Below, piece by piece: positions 9,453-16,292 of a stretch of DNA of 64,000 bases. The number at the start of each line of letters is the position of its first letter. The first letter of the stretch is position 1. The stretch is from positions 127,174 through 191,173 of the forward strand of contig CAVQOL010000006.1 of assembly GCA_963714415.1 (NCBI GenBank), in the 5' to 3' direction. The DNA comes from JAGXRK01 sp963714415. Its GTDB lineage: Bacteria > Bacteroidota > Ignavibacteria > Ignavibacteriales > Ignavibacteriaceae. The notes beneath the pieces are model-generated. The model had not been told where the DNA came from and did not search any database. It worked only from the letters and a program-made list of their open reading frames with translations. A program made the position numbers and the translations under genes.

Positions 9453-10673
9453 TTATTCATGTCGAAGTGCCTCAATAGGATCCAATGCTGATGCTTTCCG
9501 AGCCGGATACCAGCCAAAAAACACTCCGATAAAAGTGCAGAAAAGGAAAGAAAGAAGTATGGAATTCGTGGTGATTAGCACAGGCCAGGACATCATACTT
9601 TCAACCATGTTTGAGGCAAATACGCCCACTGCTACCCCAATAATTCCTCCCAGCACACTGAGTAAAATGGCTTCGAGAAGAAACTGTAATAAAATATCCT
9701 TGCCTTTACCACCAATCGCTAATCGTAGACCTATCTCTCGTGTCCGTTCTGTAACTGAAACATACATGATATTCATGATGCCTATACCGCCAACGATCAA
9801 GGATATTGCTGCGATGGATCCTAGCAGCACAAGCATCATTTCTGAAATTGATCCGAATGTACTTATTAGCTCTTGCTGTGTTCTGATTTCAAAATCATTT
9901 TCATCGATGTCTTTCAACTTATGTGAAAGCCTCATTGCTTCTTCAATTTGAGCGCTCGCCTCATCAATTTGATCCTCTGATACAGCAGACATAACAATTG
10001 CGCGAAGATAAGTTTGACGTGTTATTCGTTTCATAACTGTTGTATATGGGGCCAGAATTATATCATCCTGGTCCTGCCCAAAAGTGTTATCGCCTTTTTC
10101 TGCTAGCACGCCAATTACTTTAAATGGTATTTTGTTAAATCGTACAGTCTGCCCGATCGGATCAACGCCGTCTTCAAATAGATTATCAACCACAGTTTGT
10201 CCAAGCAGGCAAACTTTTGCAGCACTTTTTATTTCCTCAGAAGTGAATATGCGACCGCTGGCAACTTCATACTTTTTTATATAAGTGTAATTTTCGTTTC
10301 CACTAAATATTTGGGTTGGCCAATTGTTTGAGCCAAAAACCACTTGACCAGAACCATCAACTTCCGGAGAGACTGCCTGAATTTTATCACAGTTTTCTCT
10401 TATATAATCAGCATCAGCTACGCTAAGAGTTTGCGACATTTCTCTGCCTTGCTGAACACCACCCCTGTTTCTACTGGCAGGTTGGATGTGAATAAGATTT
10501 GTACCCATTGTAGCAATTTGCTCTTTGATGCTGGCATTTGAACCTTCTCCAATTGCAAGCATGGCAATTACAGAGGCAACTCCGATTATTATACCCAGCA
10601 TTGTTAAAAACGAACGGGTTTTATTTCTCTTGATTGCTGATAAAGCTACTTTGATTAAATTTAATGTGTTCAT
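9453..10673 (-). CDS. MacB-type ABC transporter permease
   Basis: This 406-residue protein matches the stand-alone MacB/FtsX permease. It has an N-terminal membrane helix (FLTMLGIIIGVASVIAMLAIG), a large periplasmic domain, and three C-terminal helices with the family block GGIGIMNIMYVSVTERTREIGLR and a closing WYPARKASALDPIEALRHE. It pairs with the ATPase at 10853-11632 and the adaptor at 11635-12924 to form a tripartite MacAB-like efflux or envelope-maintenance pump. The junction to the ATPase gene is 179 nt and contains a palindromic repeat. Transcription probably comes from promoter copy B at 12971-13002. Substrate unknown. Confidence 0.88.
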   Translation of the reverse strand: MNTLNLIKVALSAIKRNKTRSFLTMLGIIIGVASVIAMLAIGEGSNASIKEQIATMGTNLIHIQPASRNRGGVQQGREMSQTLSVADADYIRENCDKIQAVSPEVDGSGQVVFGSNNWPTQIFSGNENYTYIKKYEVASGRIFTSEEIKSAAKVCLLGQTVVDNLFEDGVDPIGQTVRFNKIPFKVIGVLAEKGDNTFGQDQDDIILAPYTTVMKRITRQTYLRAIVMSAVSEDQIDEASAQIEEAMRLSHKLKDIDENDFEIRTQQELISTFGSISEMMLVLLGSIAAISLIVGGIGIMNIMYVSVTERTREIGLRLAIGGKGKDILLQFLLEAILLSVLGGIIGVAVGVFASNMVESMMSWPVLITTNSILLSFLFCTFIGVFFGWYPARKASALDPIEALRHE

Positions 10674-10740
10674 TTTATTACTTGATTTTTTATTGTTTAA
10701 ATATTTCGCTGGGGCTGTCTATAAAGTAGAGTTAATGATT

Positions 10741-10809
10741 GTCATTCCCGCAAAGGCGGGAATCCATTCAATTTTAATGGGGTTGGATTCCCGTTTTCAC
10801 GGGAATGAC
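10741..10809. repeat. Palindromic repeat with GTCATTCCC termini (69 nt)
   Basis: The element starts GTCATTCCCGC and ends CGGGAATGAC, so its ends are inverted repeats, and an inner hairpin (CCCGCAAAGGCGGG) is present. A second member of the same family lies at 18634-18701 between sufC and sufD. It looks like a non-coding MITE/REP-type sequence inserted between the permease and ATPase genes. No transposase is nearby. Confidence 0.75.
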
Positions 10810-10852
10810 GTGCAAATTTTACTTTTTAGTCAGCCCCAATATGATTTATAGT

Positions 10853-11632
10853 TTACCCGGCATAAGCCAATTCTAATTTCTCCTGTAAAATTTCTTCCTC
10901 ATTTAGTTGTTCAAGGGCTAATTGGGCACTGGATATATTTTTAACAACATTATCTTTAATTAACCTTCCATCACGGAAAACAATATTTCTCTTTGTAAAC
11001 CCGGCTATATCAGGTTCGTGCGTAACAAATCCGATTGTTATTCCATTTTCATTCAATTCCTGGAATAAACTCATAATCCCATAAGAAGTTTTGGTATCCA
11101 AATTTCCCGTTGCTTCATCGGCTAAAATTATCACCGGATTATTTACTAGTGAACGAGCTATTGCTACACGCTGCTGTTGTCCACCAGACATTTGATTGGA
11201 AAGATGTTTCATTCTATCAGCTAACCCAACAGCTTCTAGTGCATTTTCTGCTTTTTCTCTTCTAAGTTTATTGCTTACACCAGAATTATAAAGTAATGGT
11301 AGTTCTACATTTTCTAGTGCAGTTGTTTTCGGCAAAAGATTATAAGACTGGAAAACGAACCCAATTTTTGTGTTACGGATATTAGCAAGTTGATTTCTTT
11401 TCATTGAATTAACATTTTTTTCATCAAGCCAATAATCACCACTGGTTGGTTTCTCTAGACAGCCTAAAATATTAAGCAACGTTGATTTACCAGAACCACT
11501 TGCACCCATAATTGCTACGAATTCTCCAGCTTCAATTGTAAGGTTAACATCTCGCAAAGCTTTTACTGTTTCAGTGCCAACTGAATAGTTTTTGCAGATA
11601 TGCTTTAGTTCTATTATACTGTTTGATTTCAT
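10853..11632 (-). CDS. MacB/LolD-type ABC transporter ATPase
   Basis: The 259-residue protein shows all ABC nucleotide-binding motifs. These are Walker A GASGSGKST near residue 43, the Q-loop region GFVFQSYNLLPKTTALENVELP, signature LSNQMSGGQQQRVAIARSL, Walker B VIILADEATGNLD and the H-loop FVTHEPD. The sequence style matches the LolD/MacB subgroup that serves FtsX-like permeases, and its partner permease is next door. Its start is 2 nt from the stop of the adaptor gene, so the two are translated from one message. A 30-residue C-terminal tail follows the ATPase domain. Confidence 0.9.
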   Translation of the reverse strand: MKSNSIIELKHICKNYSVGTETVKALRDVNLTIEAGEFVAIMGASGSGKSTLLNILGCLEKPTSGDYWLDEKNVNSMKRNQLANIRNTKIGFVFQSYNLLPKTTALENVELPLLYNSGVSNKLRREKAENALEAVGLADRMKHLSNQMSGGQQQRVAIARSLVNNPVIILADEATGNLDTKTSYGIMSLFQELNENGITIGFVTHEPDIAGFTKRNIVFRDGRLIKDNVVKNISSAQLALEQLNEEEILQEKLELAYAG

Positions 11633-11634
11633 TT

Positions 11635-12924
11635 TTATCTTCCCGGACCACCGTCAGATTTACCTGGTCGCTCTTGAACAAAAGGACTTTTTTGTGTTTC
11701 TTCATCATTCGCATTTTCAACTGCGGAATTATTTCCAATTTCCATAGAAGTAACTATTTCATCACCTTCATTTAGCCCGGATAGGATTTCTAAATTTGTA
11801 CCGTCTGTCGATCCAACTTCTACCATAACCGGTTTAATAATCCCACCATTTTTAATCCATACTCTTTTCATGTTTTCTGACAATTCTTTTTTATTTCCTA
11901 AACCAGCTGTACTATCTTTATTCTCAGGCCCTTGCCCAATTATACGCTGTGGTCTTTCACTTTCTGGGAGAGTGTCAAAATAATCCATCATTATTTCTCT
12001 ATCAGGTGTAAAACGAATTGCTTTTCCAGATAAAACAAGAACATCGTTTACTTCCTGTACATAGTCAGTAATACTTGCTGTCATTCCCGGTTTTAATTTT
12101 AGATCTGGATTAGCAACTGTTACGATTACAGTATAAGTTATAACATTAGAAGACTCTTTAGGCTGCAGCCTAACCTGAGTGATTTTACCAGAAAATTTCT
12201 CATCTGGAAATGCATCAACAGTAAATTCAACACGTTGACCCTCTTTCACCACACCAATATCTGCTTCATCAACATCTGCTTCAACCTGCATTTCGGTAAG
12301 ATCGTTTGCAATAGTGAAGAGTTCTGGGGTGCTCATGCTTGCAGCAACAGTTTGCCCTTCTTCAACGGCTCTATTCGTAACAATACCATCGATAGGGGCA
12401 TAAATTTTTGCATAACTCAAATTTTGTTTTGCTTTATTTAAATTTGCTTTTGCCGATTTAAGTGATGCTTCACTTTTTTTGTAATTATACTTGCTTAAAT
12501 CGTAATCACTTTCGGAGATCATTTCTTTTTCAAAAAGTTGCTTATTTCTTTCAAAGATTGATTTCTGATATTCAAGTTCTGCTTCAGAGTTCGAAAGATC
12601 AGCTTCGGCATTTTCTAAATTTGATTGCAAAGTTGACTTGTCAAGCTCTGCTATTAATTGCCCTTTTTTTACTTTTGAGTTAAAATCAACATATAATTTT
12701 TCTATCACACCCGATACTTGTGTTCCAACTATTACAGTGTTTGTTGCTTCTAATGTTCCTGTTGCAGTAACGGTATTACTGATTGATCCTTTTTCAACCT
12801 TAACGGTTTCAAAAACATATTCAACTTTTCCGTTTGCACTAAGCACAAAAAAAGCACTTGTGATAATTAAAATAATTACCGCTACTATTATTATTGTTCT
12901 TTTTCTTTTTTGATTTTTCATCAC
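11635..12924 (-). CDS. MacA/HlyD-type periplasmic adaptor protein
   Basis: A 429-residue membrane-fusion protein. It has one N-terminal anchor helix (TIIIVAVIILIITSAFFVLSA), a split lipoyl domain (GTLEATNTVIVGTQVSGVI and KIYAPIDGIVTNRAVEEGQTV) around a long coiled-coil hairpin, and a beta-barrel domain (LTEMQVEADVDEADIG). It would bridge the MacB permease to an outer-membrane channel; no TolC is encoded beside it. The first gene of the macA-ATPase-permease unit, it is preceded by promoter copy B about 50 nt upstream of its ATG. The C-terminal tail is Asn/Glu-rich and poorly conserved. Confidence 0.88.
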   Translation of the reverse strand: MMKNQKRKRTIIIVAVIILIITSAFFVLSANGKVEYVFETVKVEKGSISNTVTATGTLEATNTVIVGTQVSGVIEKLYVDFNSKVKKGQLIAELDKSTLQSNLENAEADLSNSEAELEYQKSIFERNKQLFEKEMISESDYDLSKYNYKKSEASLKSAKANLNKAKQNLSYAKIYAPIDGIVTNRAVEEGQTVAASMSTPELFTIANDLTEMQVEADVDEADIGVVKEGQRVEFTVDAFPDEKFSGKITQVRLQPKESSNVITYTVIVTVANPDLKLKPGMTASITDYVQEVNDVLVLSGKAIRFTPDREIMMDYFDTLPESERPQRIIGQGPENKDSTAGLGNKKELSENMKRVWIKNGGIIKPVMVEVGSTDGTNLEILSGLNEGDEIVTSMEIGNNSAVENANDEETQKSPFVQERPGKSDGGPGR

Positions 12925-12970
12925 ATTACTTTTTTATCTATGATTTGAATAATTATTTCTTTGTTCTATA

Positions 12971-13002
12971 ATTTAAGACGGCAGCTTTAGAAATAACTTG
13001 TG
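12971..13002 (-). promoter_or_regulatory. ECF-sigma-type promoter, copy B (macAB-like operon)
   Basis: Minus-strand CACAAG, 16-nt spacer, CGTCTTAAAT. The spacer also shares TTTCTAAAGCTG-like bases with copy A, so the two promoters are related beyond the core. It sits about 50 nt before the ATG of the adaptor gene at 12924. Confidence 0.78.
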
Positions 13003-13047
13003 GGGAGTTGTATGTTTTTTTCGAAAAAAGATTTTGGGATGATGAAC

Positions 13048-13079
13048 AAAAGCCCTTCATTCAATACAAATAAAGGGCT
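13048..13079 (-). terminator. Weak hairpin, possible terminator
   Basis: AGCCCTT (13051-13057) pairs with AAGGGCT (13073-13079) around a 15-nt loop. On the minus strand it is followed by a short TTTTG. It lies 20 nt past the stop of the second Spy-like gene and just before promoter copy B, so it could separate the sigma unit from the pump unit. The U-tract is poor. Confidence 0.4.
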
Positions 13080-13098
13080 AATGTTGTTCAAGGAGAGA

Positions 13099-13638
13099 TC
13101 AATTTTTATGTGGTGGTGGTTCATCTCCTGGCGGTGGAGGACCATCATTATTCATTCCAGCCGGAGAATTCTGACGAAAAGATTCGCCAATTAGAAATTT
13201 GAGTTTATCCTGCTGCCCCGGTTTGCACAATTTTTTCAAATCTAAAAAATGGCGGAATGTTAGTTGTTCAAGATCAGCCATTTTTTCTTGCGATAATTTT
13301 AACAAAGAGTCGGATAGTGTCGTTTGTGGATTATCCTTTAACACTTCATCGAACATTTGTTTTTTAATACGCTGGATTTCATTTTGTATAAGCAATGCCT
13401 GTTCGTGTTGTTCTTCACGCAACTTCAAATATTGTTCAGTTTGAGTTTCATCAAAGCCAAGCTGATCTTTTAATAATTGTTGAATATGCATTTTCTCTTG
13501 CTCGGGTCTTCGCTGCTCTCTTTGCAACATAGGCTGAGGAGGCCTATTCAGCCAGAGCATTAATATCGTAGCAAGATTTAAAATAACAAGGAGAACAATC
13601 ACAAATAATAGATAACGTTTTTGTTTAAAAATATCCAT
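13099..13638 (-). CDS. Membrane-anchored Spy-like / metal-sensor-type periplasmic protein
   Basis: About 179 residues. An N-terminal membrane helix (LLFVIVLLVILNLATILMLWL) is followed by a helical periplasmic domain (LLKDQLGFDETQTEQYLKLR, later LEQLTFRHFLDLKKLC) and a Pro-rich tail. This is the layout of CnrR/Spy-like proteins that pair with ECF sigma and anti-sigma factors. I use the ATG at 13638, since AGGA lies 6 nt upstream; another ATG at 13644 abuts the same AGGA. It follows the anti-sigma gene within a few bases. Role as sensor or chaperone for the module is inferred from context. Confidence 0.65.
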   Translation of the reverse strand: MDIFKQKRYLLFVIVLLVILNLATILMLWLNRPPQPMLQREQRRPEQEKMHIQQLLKDQLGFDETQTEQYLKLREEQHEQALLIQNEIQRIKKQMFDEVLKDNPQTTLSDSLLKLSQEKMADLEQLTFRHFLDLKKLCKPGQQDKLKFLIGESFRQNSPAGMNNDGPPPPGDEPPPHKN

Positions 13639-13646
13639 TGTCATTC

Positions 13647-13985
13647 CTACTCAGATAAAAGTAAATTGTTTTGATTTGTGTTCAGGTTTAAATCATTAGA
13701 AAGATATTCTATTAATTCCTGTTGATTTTCAGTTGAAGAATAATTTTCGGTATAATTAAAATACCATATAAAAGTACTCACATTAATTAGCAACAAGATT
13801 GTTAATAGCGCAGGTTTTAGAAATCCCATAGTTGTGGATTTGCTTCCGGACCGTTCATTAATTCTTTGCTGAGCTCGTGTATAGAAATAAGGATTGGGCG
13901 GTAAAGACTGTTTTTGTTCAAACACTGCTAAAGTTTTTCTTATTTCTTCTTCAATTTTTTCTTTTTTGTTCATTTGGCTATCCAT
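13647..13985 (-). CDS. Putative anti-sigma factor, single membrane helix
   Basis: A 112-residue protein between the sigma factor and the Spy-like gene. Its N-terminal 60 residues are soluble and charged (EKIEEEIRKTLAVFEQKQSL, then FYTRAQQRI). A single helix follows (FLKPALLTILLLINVSTFIWYF), then a short Asn-rich periplasmic tail. That topology and position are typical of ECF anti-sigma factors, although no zinc-binding HxxxCxxC motif is present. Promoter copy C ends only 3 nt before the ATG at 13985, so the functional start may be that ATG as a leaderless message, or Met5 at 13973. The function is inferred from context. Confidence 0.6.
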   Translation of the reverse strand: MDSQMNKKEKIEEEIRKTLAVFEQKQSLPPNPYFYTRAQQRINERSGSKSTTMGFLKPALLTILLLINVSTFIWYFNYTENYSSTENQQELIEYLSNDLNLNTNQNNLLLSE

Positions 13986-13988
13986 AAT

Positions 13989-14020
13989 ATTTAAGACGCT
14001 ATTTAATTAAAAAACTTGTG
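13989..14020 (-). promoter_or_regulatory. ECF-sigma-type promoter, copy C (anti-sigma gene)
   Basis: Minus-strand CACAAG, 16-nt spacer, CGTCTTAAAT, in the 38-nt gap between the sigma stop (14024) and the anti-sigma start. The transcription start should fall at or just inside the first codons of the anti-sigma gene. Confidence 0.72.
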
Positions 14021-14023
14021 CAC

Positions 14024-14575
14024 TTATTTGTTTTTTTCAAAATAATTATATAATTCCTTGTGTAAATTCTTTTTTGCTCGATGCATCAAAGCTTCAACCG
14101 CAGATAATGACAAATCCATTATTTTTGCAATCTCAGTATTACTAAAACCTTCATATTTGCTCAAAACTATTGCAGTTTTTTGATTTTCAGGGATTTTACT
14201 AAGAGCCAAATCAAGCATTTTTTTTCTCTCACTATCTTCCAGTTCTTTCTCAGGTGTTATATGTGATGGAATTTCTATCATTTCTTCATCTTCACCTGAT
14301 TTGAACAAAGATGTCAATTGAGCAAATCGCTTTTTCCGATTTTTACTTCTAATAAAATCGAGCGATTTATTTACGGTAATTCGGTAAACCCAAGTAGATA
14401 TTTGTGCTTCCTCTCGAAAATGTGATAAAGATTCAAACACCTGGATAAACACTTCCTGAGCTATATCGTCTGCATCATCAACATTGTTAACATAACGGAA
14501 ACAAATGTTGCGTACTTTCTCTTGATTCTGTTTGACTATTGATTCAAAATCCAATTGCAGATTATCTAATTTCAT
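14024..14575 (-). CDS. ECF (RpoE-like) RNA polymerase sigma factor
   Basis: A 183-residue sigma-70 family protein with region 2 (VRNICFRYVNNVDDADDIAQ, then EVFIQVFESL and TWVYRITVNKSLDFIRSKNR) and region 4 (LALSKIPENQKTAIVLSKYE, then IAKIMDLSLSAVEALMHRAKKNL). Length and domain content match group 4 sigma factors. Such factors are held by a membrane anti-sigma and released by envelope stress. Four promoter-like sites around this cluster share one -35/-10 pair, including copy D in front of this gene, so it very likely directs its own operon and the MacAB-like pump. Confidence 0.92.
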   Translation of the reverse strand: MKLDNLQLDFESIVKQNQEKVRNICFRYVNNVDDADDIAQEVFIQVFESLSHFREEAQISTWVYRITVNKSLDFIRSKNRKKRFAQLTSLFKSGEDEEMIEIPSHITPEKELEDSERKKMLDLALSKIPENQKTAIVLSKYEGFSNTEIAKIMDLSLSAVEALMHRAKKNLHKELYNYFEKNK

Positions 14576-14606
14576 CGATTATAATTTACTAAATAAAATC
14601 TATTTT

Positions 14607-14638
14607 TGATTATTCGTTACTTTTAGAGAAAACTTTTG
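14607..14638 (-). promoter_or_regulatory. ECF-sigma-type promoter, degenerate copy D (sigma gene)
   Basis: Minus-strand CAAAAG, 16-nt spacer, CGAATAATCA. It keeps the AAG and CG cores and the exact spacing of copies A to C but is less perfect, consistent with weak autoregulation. It lies 31 nt upstream of the sigma ATG at 14575. Confidence 0.5.
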
Positions 14639-14656
14639 CACTAAAAAAGTTTTTAT

Positions 14657-14683
14657 AAGACCATCTTAATGTCGGTCTTTTTT
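14657..14683 (+). terminator. Terminator-like hairpin upstream of the cupin gene
   Basis: AAGACC (14657-14662) pairs with GGTCTT (14674-14679), then TTTT on the plus strand. It is nearly identical to the hairpin at 16044-16070, with the same loop core CTTAATG. No plus-strand gene precedes it, so it is either a relic of a lost gene or a leader element for the cupin gene. Confidence 0.5.
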
Positions 14684-14772
14684 GGCTAACCGTCAATTGA
14701 ACATTATCATTATTTCAATTAGTTTAAAATTGTAATTATTGAATAAGTCGTTATTCATTCGGAGGAACTTAA

Positions 14773-15177
14773 ATGTCACAAGTAGTAAATATCGAAAAAT
14801 GCTTTGAGAAGTTTAATGATACCTTTTCACCAAAAATAGTCGGCGAATTAAACGGGCAGTATGTTTTGGTTGTGCGTTTAGAAGGTGATAAAGTTCCCTG
14901 GCATATTCATGAAATAGAAGATGAAATGTTCTTTGTTGTAGATGGAATTCTCGACATTTATGAAAAGGATAAAAACATTACTTTACAAAGCGGTGAATTT
15001 TACATAGTTCAAAGAGGCGTTGAGCATCGTGTTGTTCCTCGTGGTCATGTTAAACTTATATTGTTTGAACCTGCAGGCATTGCTCACACCGGGAAAGTGA
15101 AAGCGGACATTACAAAGAAAGTTTTGATAGAAAGTTCTGGATATACACGAAAGAAGATGAAATGTTCTTTGTTGTAG
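14773..15177 (+). CDS. Small cupin-domain protein
   Basis: The 134-residue protein is a single conserved-barrel cupin. Motif 1 is WHIHEIEDEMFFVVDG, with metal-ligand histidines and glutamate; motif 2 includes FYIVQRGVEHRVVP. A strong GGAGG lies 8 nt before the ATG. The last 18 residues (ESSGYTRKKMKCSLL region) are encoded by sequence running into a partial second copy of the gene in another frame, so they are probably not the original C-terminus. The downstream copy at about 15130-15398 ends KVLIDLNYRRFLNEF. Function is unknown; many such cupins bind a metal and a small acid. Confidence 0.8.
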   Translation: MSQVVNIEKCFEKFNDTFSPKIVGELNGQYVLVVRLEGDKVPWHIHEIEDEMFFVVDGILDIYEKDKNITLQSGEFYIVQRGVEHRVVPRGHVKLILFEPAGIAHTGKVKADITKKVLIESSGYTRKKMKCSLL

Positions 15178-15398
15178 ATGGAATACTGAATTTTGAAAAG
15201 GAGAAAAACATTACACTGCAAAGCGGAGAATTTTACATAGTTCAAAGAGGCGTTGAGCATCGTGTTGTTCCTCGTGGGCATGTTAAACTTATATTGTTTG
15301 AACCTGCCGGCATTGCTCACACAGGAAAAGTGAAAGCGGAGATACCAAAGAAAGTTTTGATAGACTTGAATTATAGAAGATTTCTTAACGAGTTCTAA
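15130..15398 (+). pseudogene. Partial tandem duplicate of the cupin gene
   Basis: Positions 15153-15363 repeat 14917-15130 with a few mostly silent changes and one codon fewer. Protein level: EDEMFFVVDGIL, ITLQSGEFYIVQRGVEHR and IAHTGKVKAEIPKKVLID are shared. Upstream of that, a degenerate match to the WHIH motif can be read (KFWIYTKEDEMFF), but the first 45 codons of the gene and its ribosome site are missing. It overlaps the end of the intact cupin gene in a different frame. Silent divergence suggests both copies were once full genes and that a deletion fused them. Confidence 0.65.
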
Positions 15399-15400
15399 TA

Positions 15401-16009
15401 ATGAAATATCAATCAGAATTTGCAAGATGGAAAGACATATTTAAAAGACTCGCCGGACGAGGAATTTATCCTCACGAACTTGCTTTTCTTCTTGATACTC
15501 CTATCCGCAAACTTATTTTATCACCCAACAAACTTGCTGATCGTCTTCATCTTTCTGCCGGCTCCATTGTTCTTGAGATTGGATCTGGTCCCGGATATTT
15601 CAGTAGTCAAGTAGCTAAAAGGATCCCGGATGGACATTTAGTATTGTTTGACATACAAACTGAAATGCTCAAGAAAAGTTTGCAAAAGTTGGAACACGAA
15701 AAAATCAGGAATGCAAATACTGTCCAGGGAAATGCGATTACTCTTCCCTTTAATAGATGTGTTTTTGATGTGGTGTTTTTAGTTACTGTCCTTGGTGAAG
15801 TCACTGATCCAAAGGAATGTATTAATTCTATAAATGAAGTGCTGCGGATTGGAGGAATACTTTCAATAACAGAAATGCAAGGTGATCCTGATGTTCTTGC
15901 GGAGAATGAACTAAATAAAATTGTGAGAAGTAGTGGATTTGAGCATTTAGAAAAATTTCCTTCATTTAAAGGGTTTACAATAAATTATAAAAAAGTAACT
16001 GATATATAG
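15401..16009 (+). CDS. Class I SAM-dependent methyltransferase (UbiE/Methyltransf_11 type)
   Basis: The 202-residue protein shows motif I IVLEIGSGPGYFSSQVA near residue 57, then LVLFDIQTEMLKKSLQK, NANTVQGNAITLPFNRCVFD and VLRIGGILSITEMQGDPDV. These are the standard elements of small-molecule methyltransferases. It begins 2 nt after the stop of the duplicated cupin copy, so it is translated from the same message as the cupin. It is followed by a good terminator at 16044-16070. The substrate is not evident. Confidence 0.8.
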   Translation: MKYQSEFARWKDIFKRLAGRGIYPHELAFLLDTPIRKLILSPNKLADRLHLSAGSIVLEIGSGPGYFSSQVAKRIPDGHLVLFDIQTEMLKKSLQKLEHEKIRNANTVQGNAITLPFNRCVFDVVFLVTVLGEVTDPKECINSINEVLRIGGILSITEMQGDPDVLAENELNKIVRSSGFEHLEKFPSFKGFTINYKKVTDI

Positions 16010-16043
16010 AGGACAAAACAACCTTCACTTAATATTTCATTAT

Positions 16044-16070
16044 AAGACCGACTTAATGGCGGTCTTTTTT
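16044..16070 (+). terminator. Rho-independent terminator after cupin/methyltransferase unit
   Basis: AAGACCG (16044-16050) and CGGTCTT (16060-16066) form a 7-bp stem with a 9-nt loop, followed by T through 16070. Located 35 nt after the methyltransferase stop. Of the next 150 nt before the suf promoter I recognise nothing. Confidence 0.75.
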
Positions 16071-16222
16071 CCTTACTTTGCTCAGATCGTGACTGAGCAA
16101 TAAATTAGTTCTTGCTATCCAATTCACAATAAAATCTGTCCAGGCTTTAGATCAATTCAACTATCAATAATTCCTAGTACTAATTGAACTGATTCATTCA
16201 TCAAATTGTTATTAAATCAATC

Positions 16223-16251
16223 TTGACTATTTAGTATAGATTGAATATGTT
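16223..16251 (+). promoter_or_regulatory. Sigma70-type promoter for the suf operon
   Basis: TTGACT (16223-16228), a 17-nt spacer, then TATGTT (16246-16251), about 40 nt before the sufB ATG at 16293. The same -10 hexamer appears in the TetR promoter at 41178-41206. Confidence 0.55.
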
Positions 16252-16292
16252 TACACAGCAACTTAAAAACGACTTGTTTTAACGGAGAATGG

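Noticed and set aside
9535..9951. Plus-strand open frame of 138 codons
   Set aside because: It is the antisense of the MacB permease; low-complexity Ile/Ser/Pro composition typical of shadow frames.
10741..10809. Repeat as evidence of an insertion sequence
   Set aside because: At 69 nt it encodes no transposase; it fits a non-autonomous palindromic element only.
14657..14683. Hairpin as the terminator of the sigma gene
   Set aside because: It lies upstream, not downstream, of that leftward gene, and its T-tract is on the plus strand.
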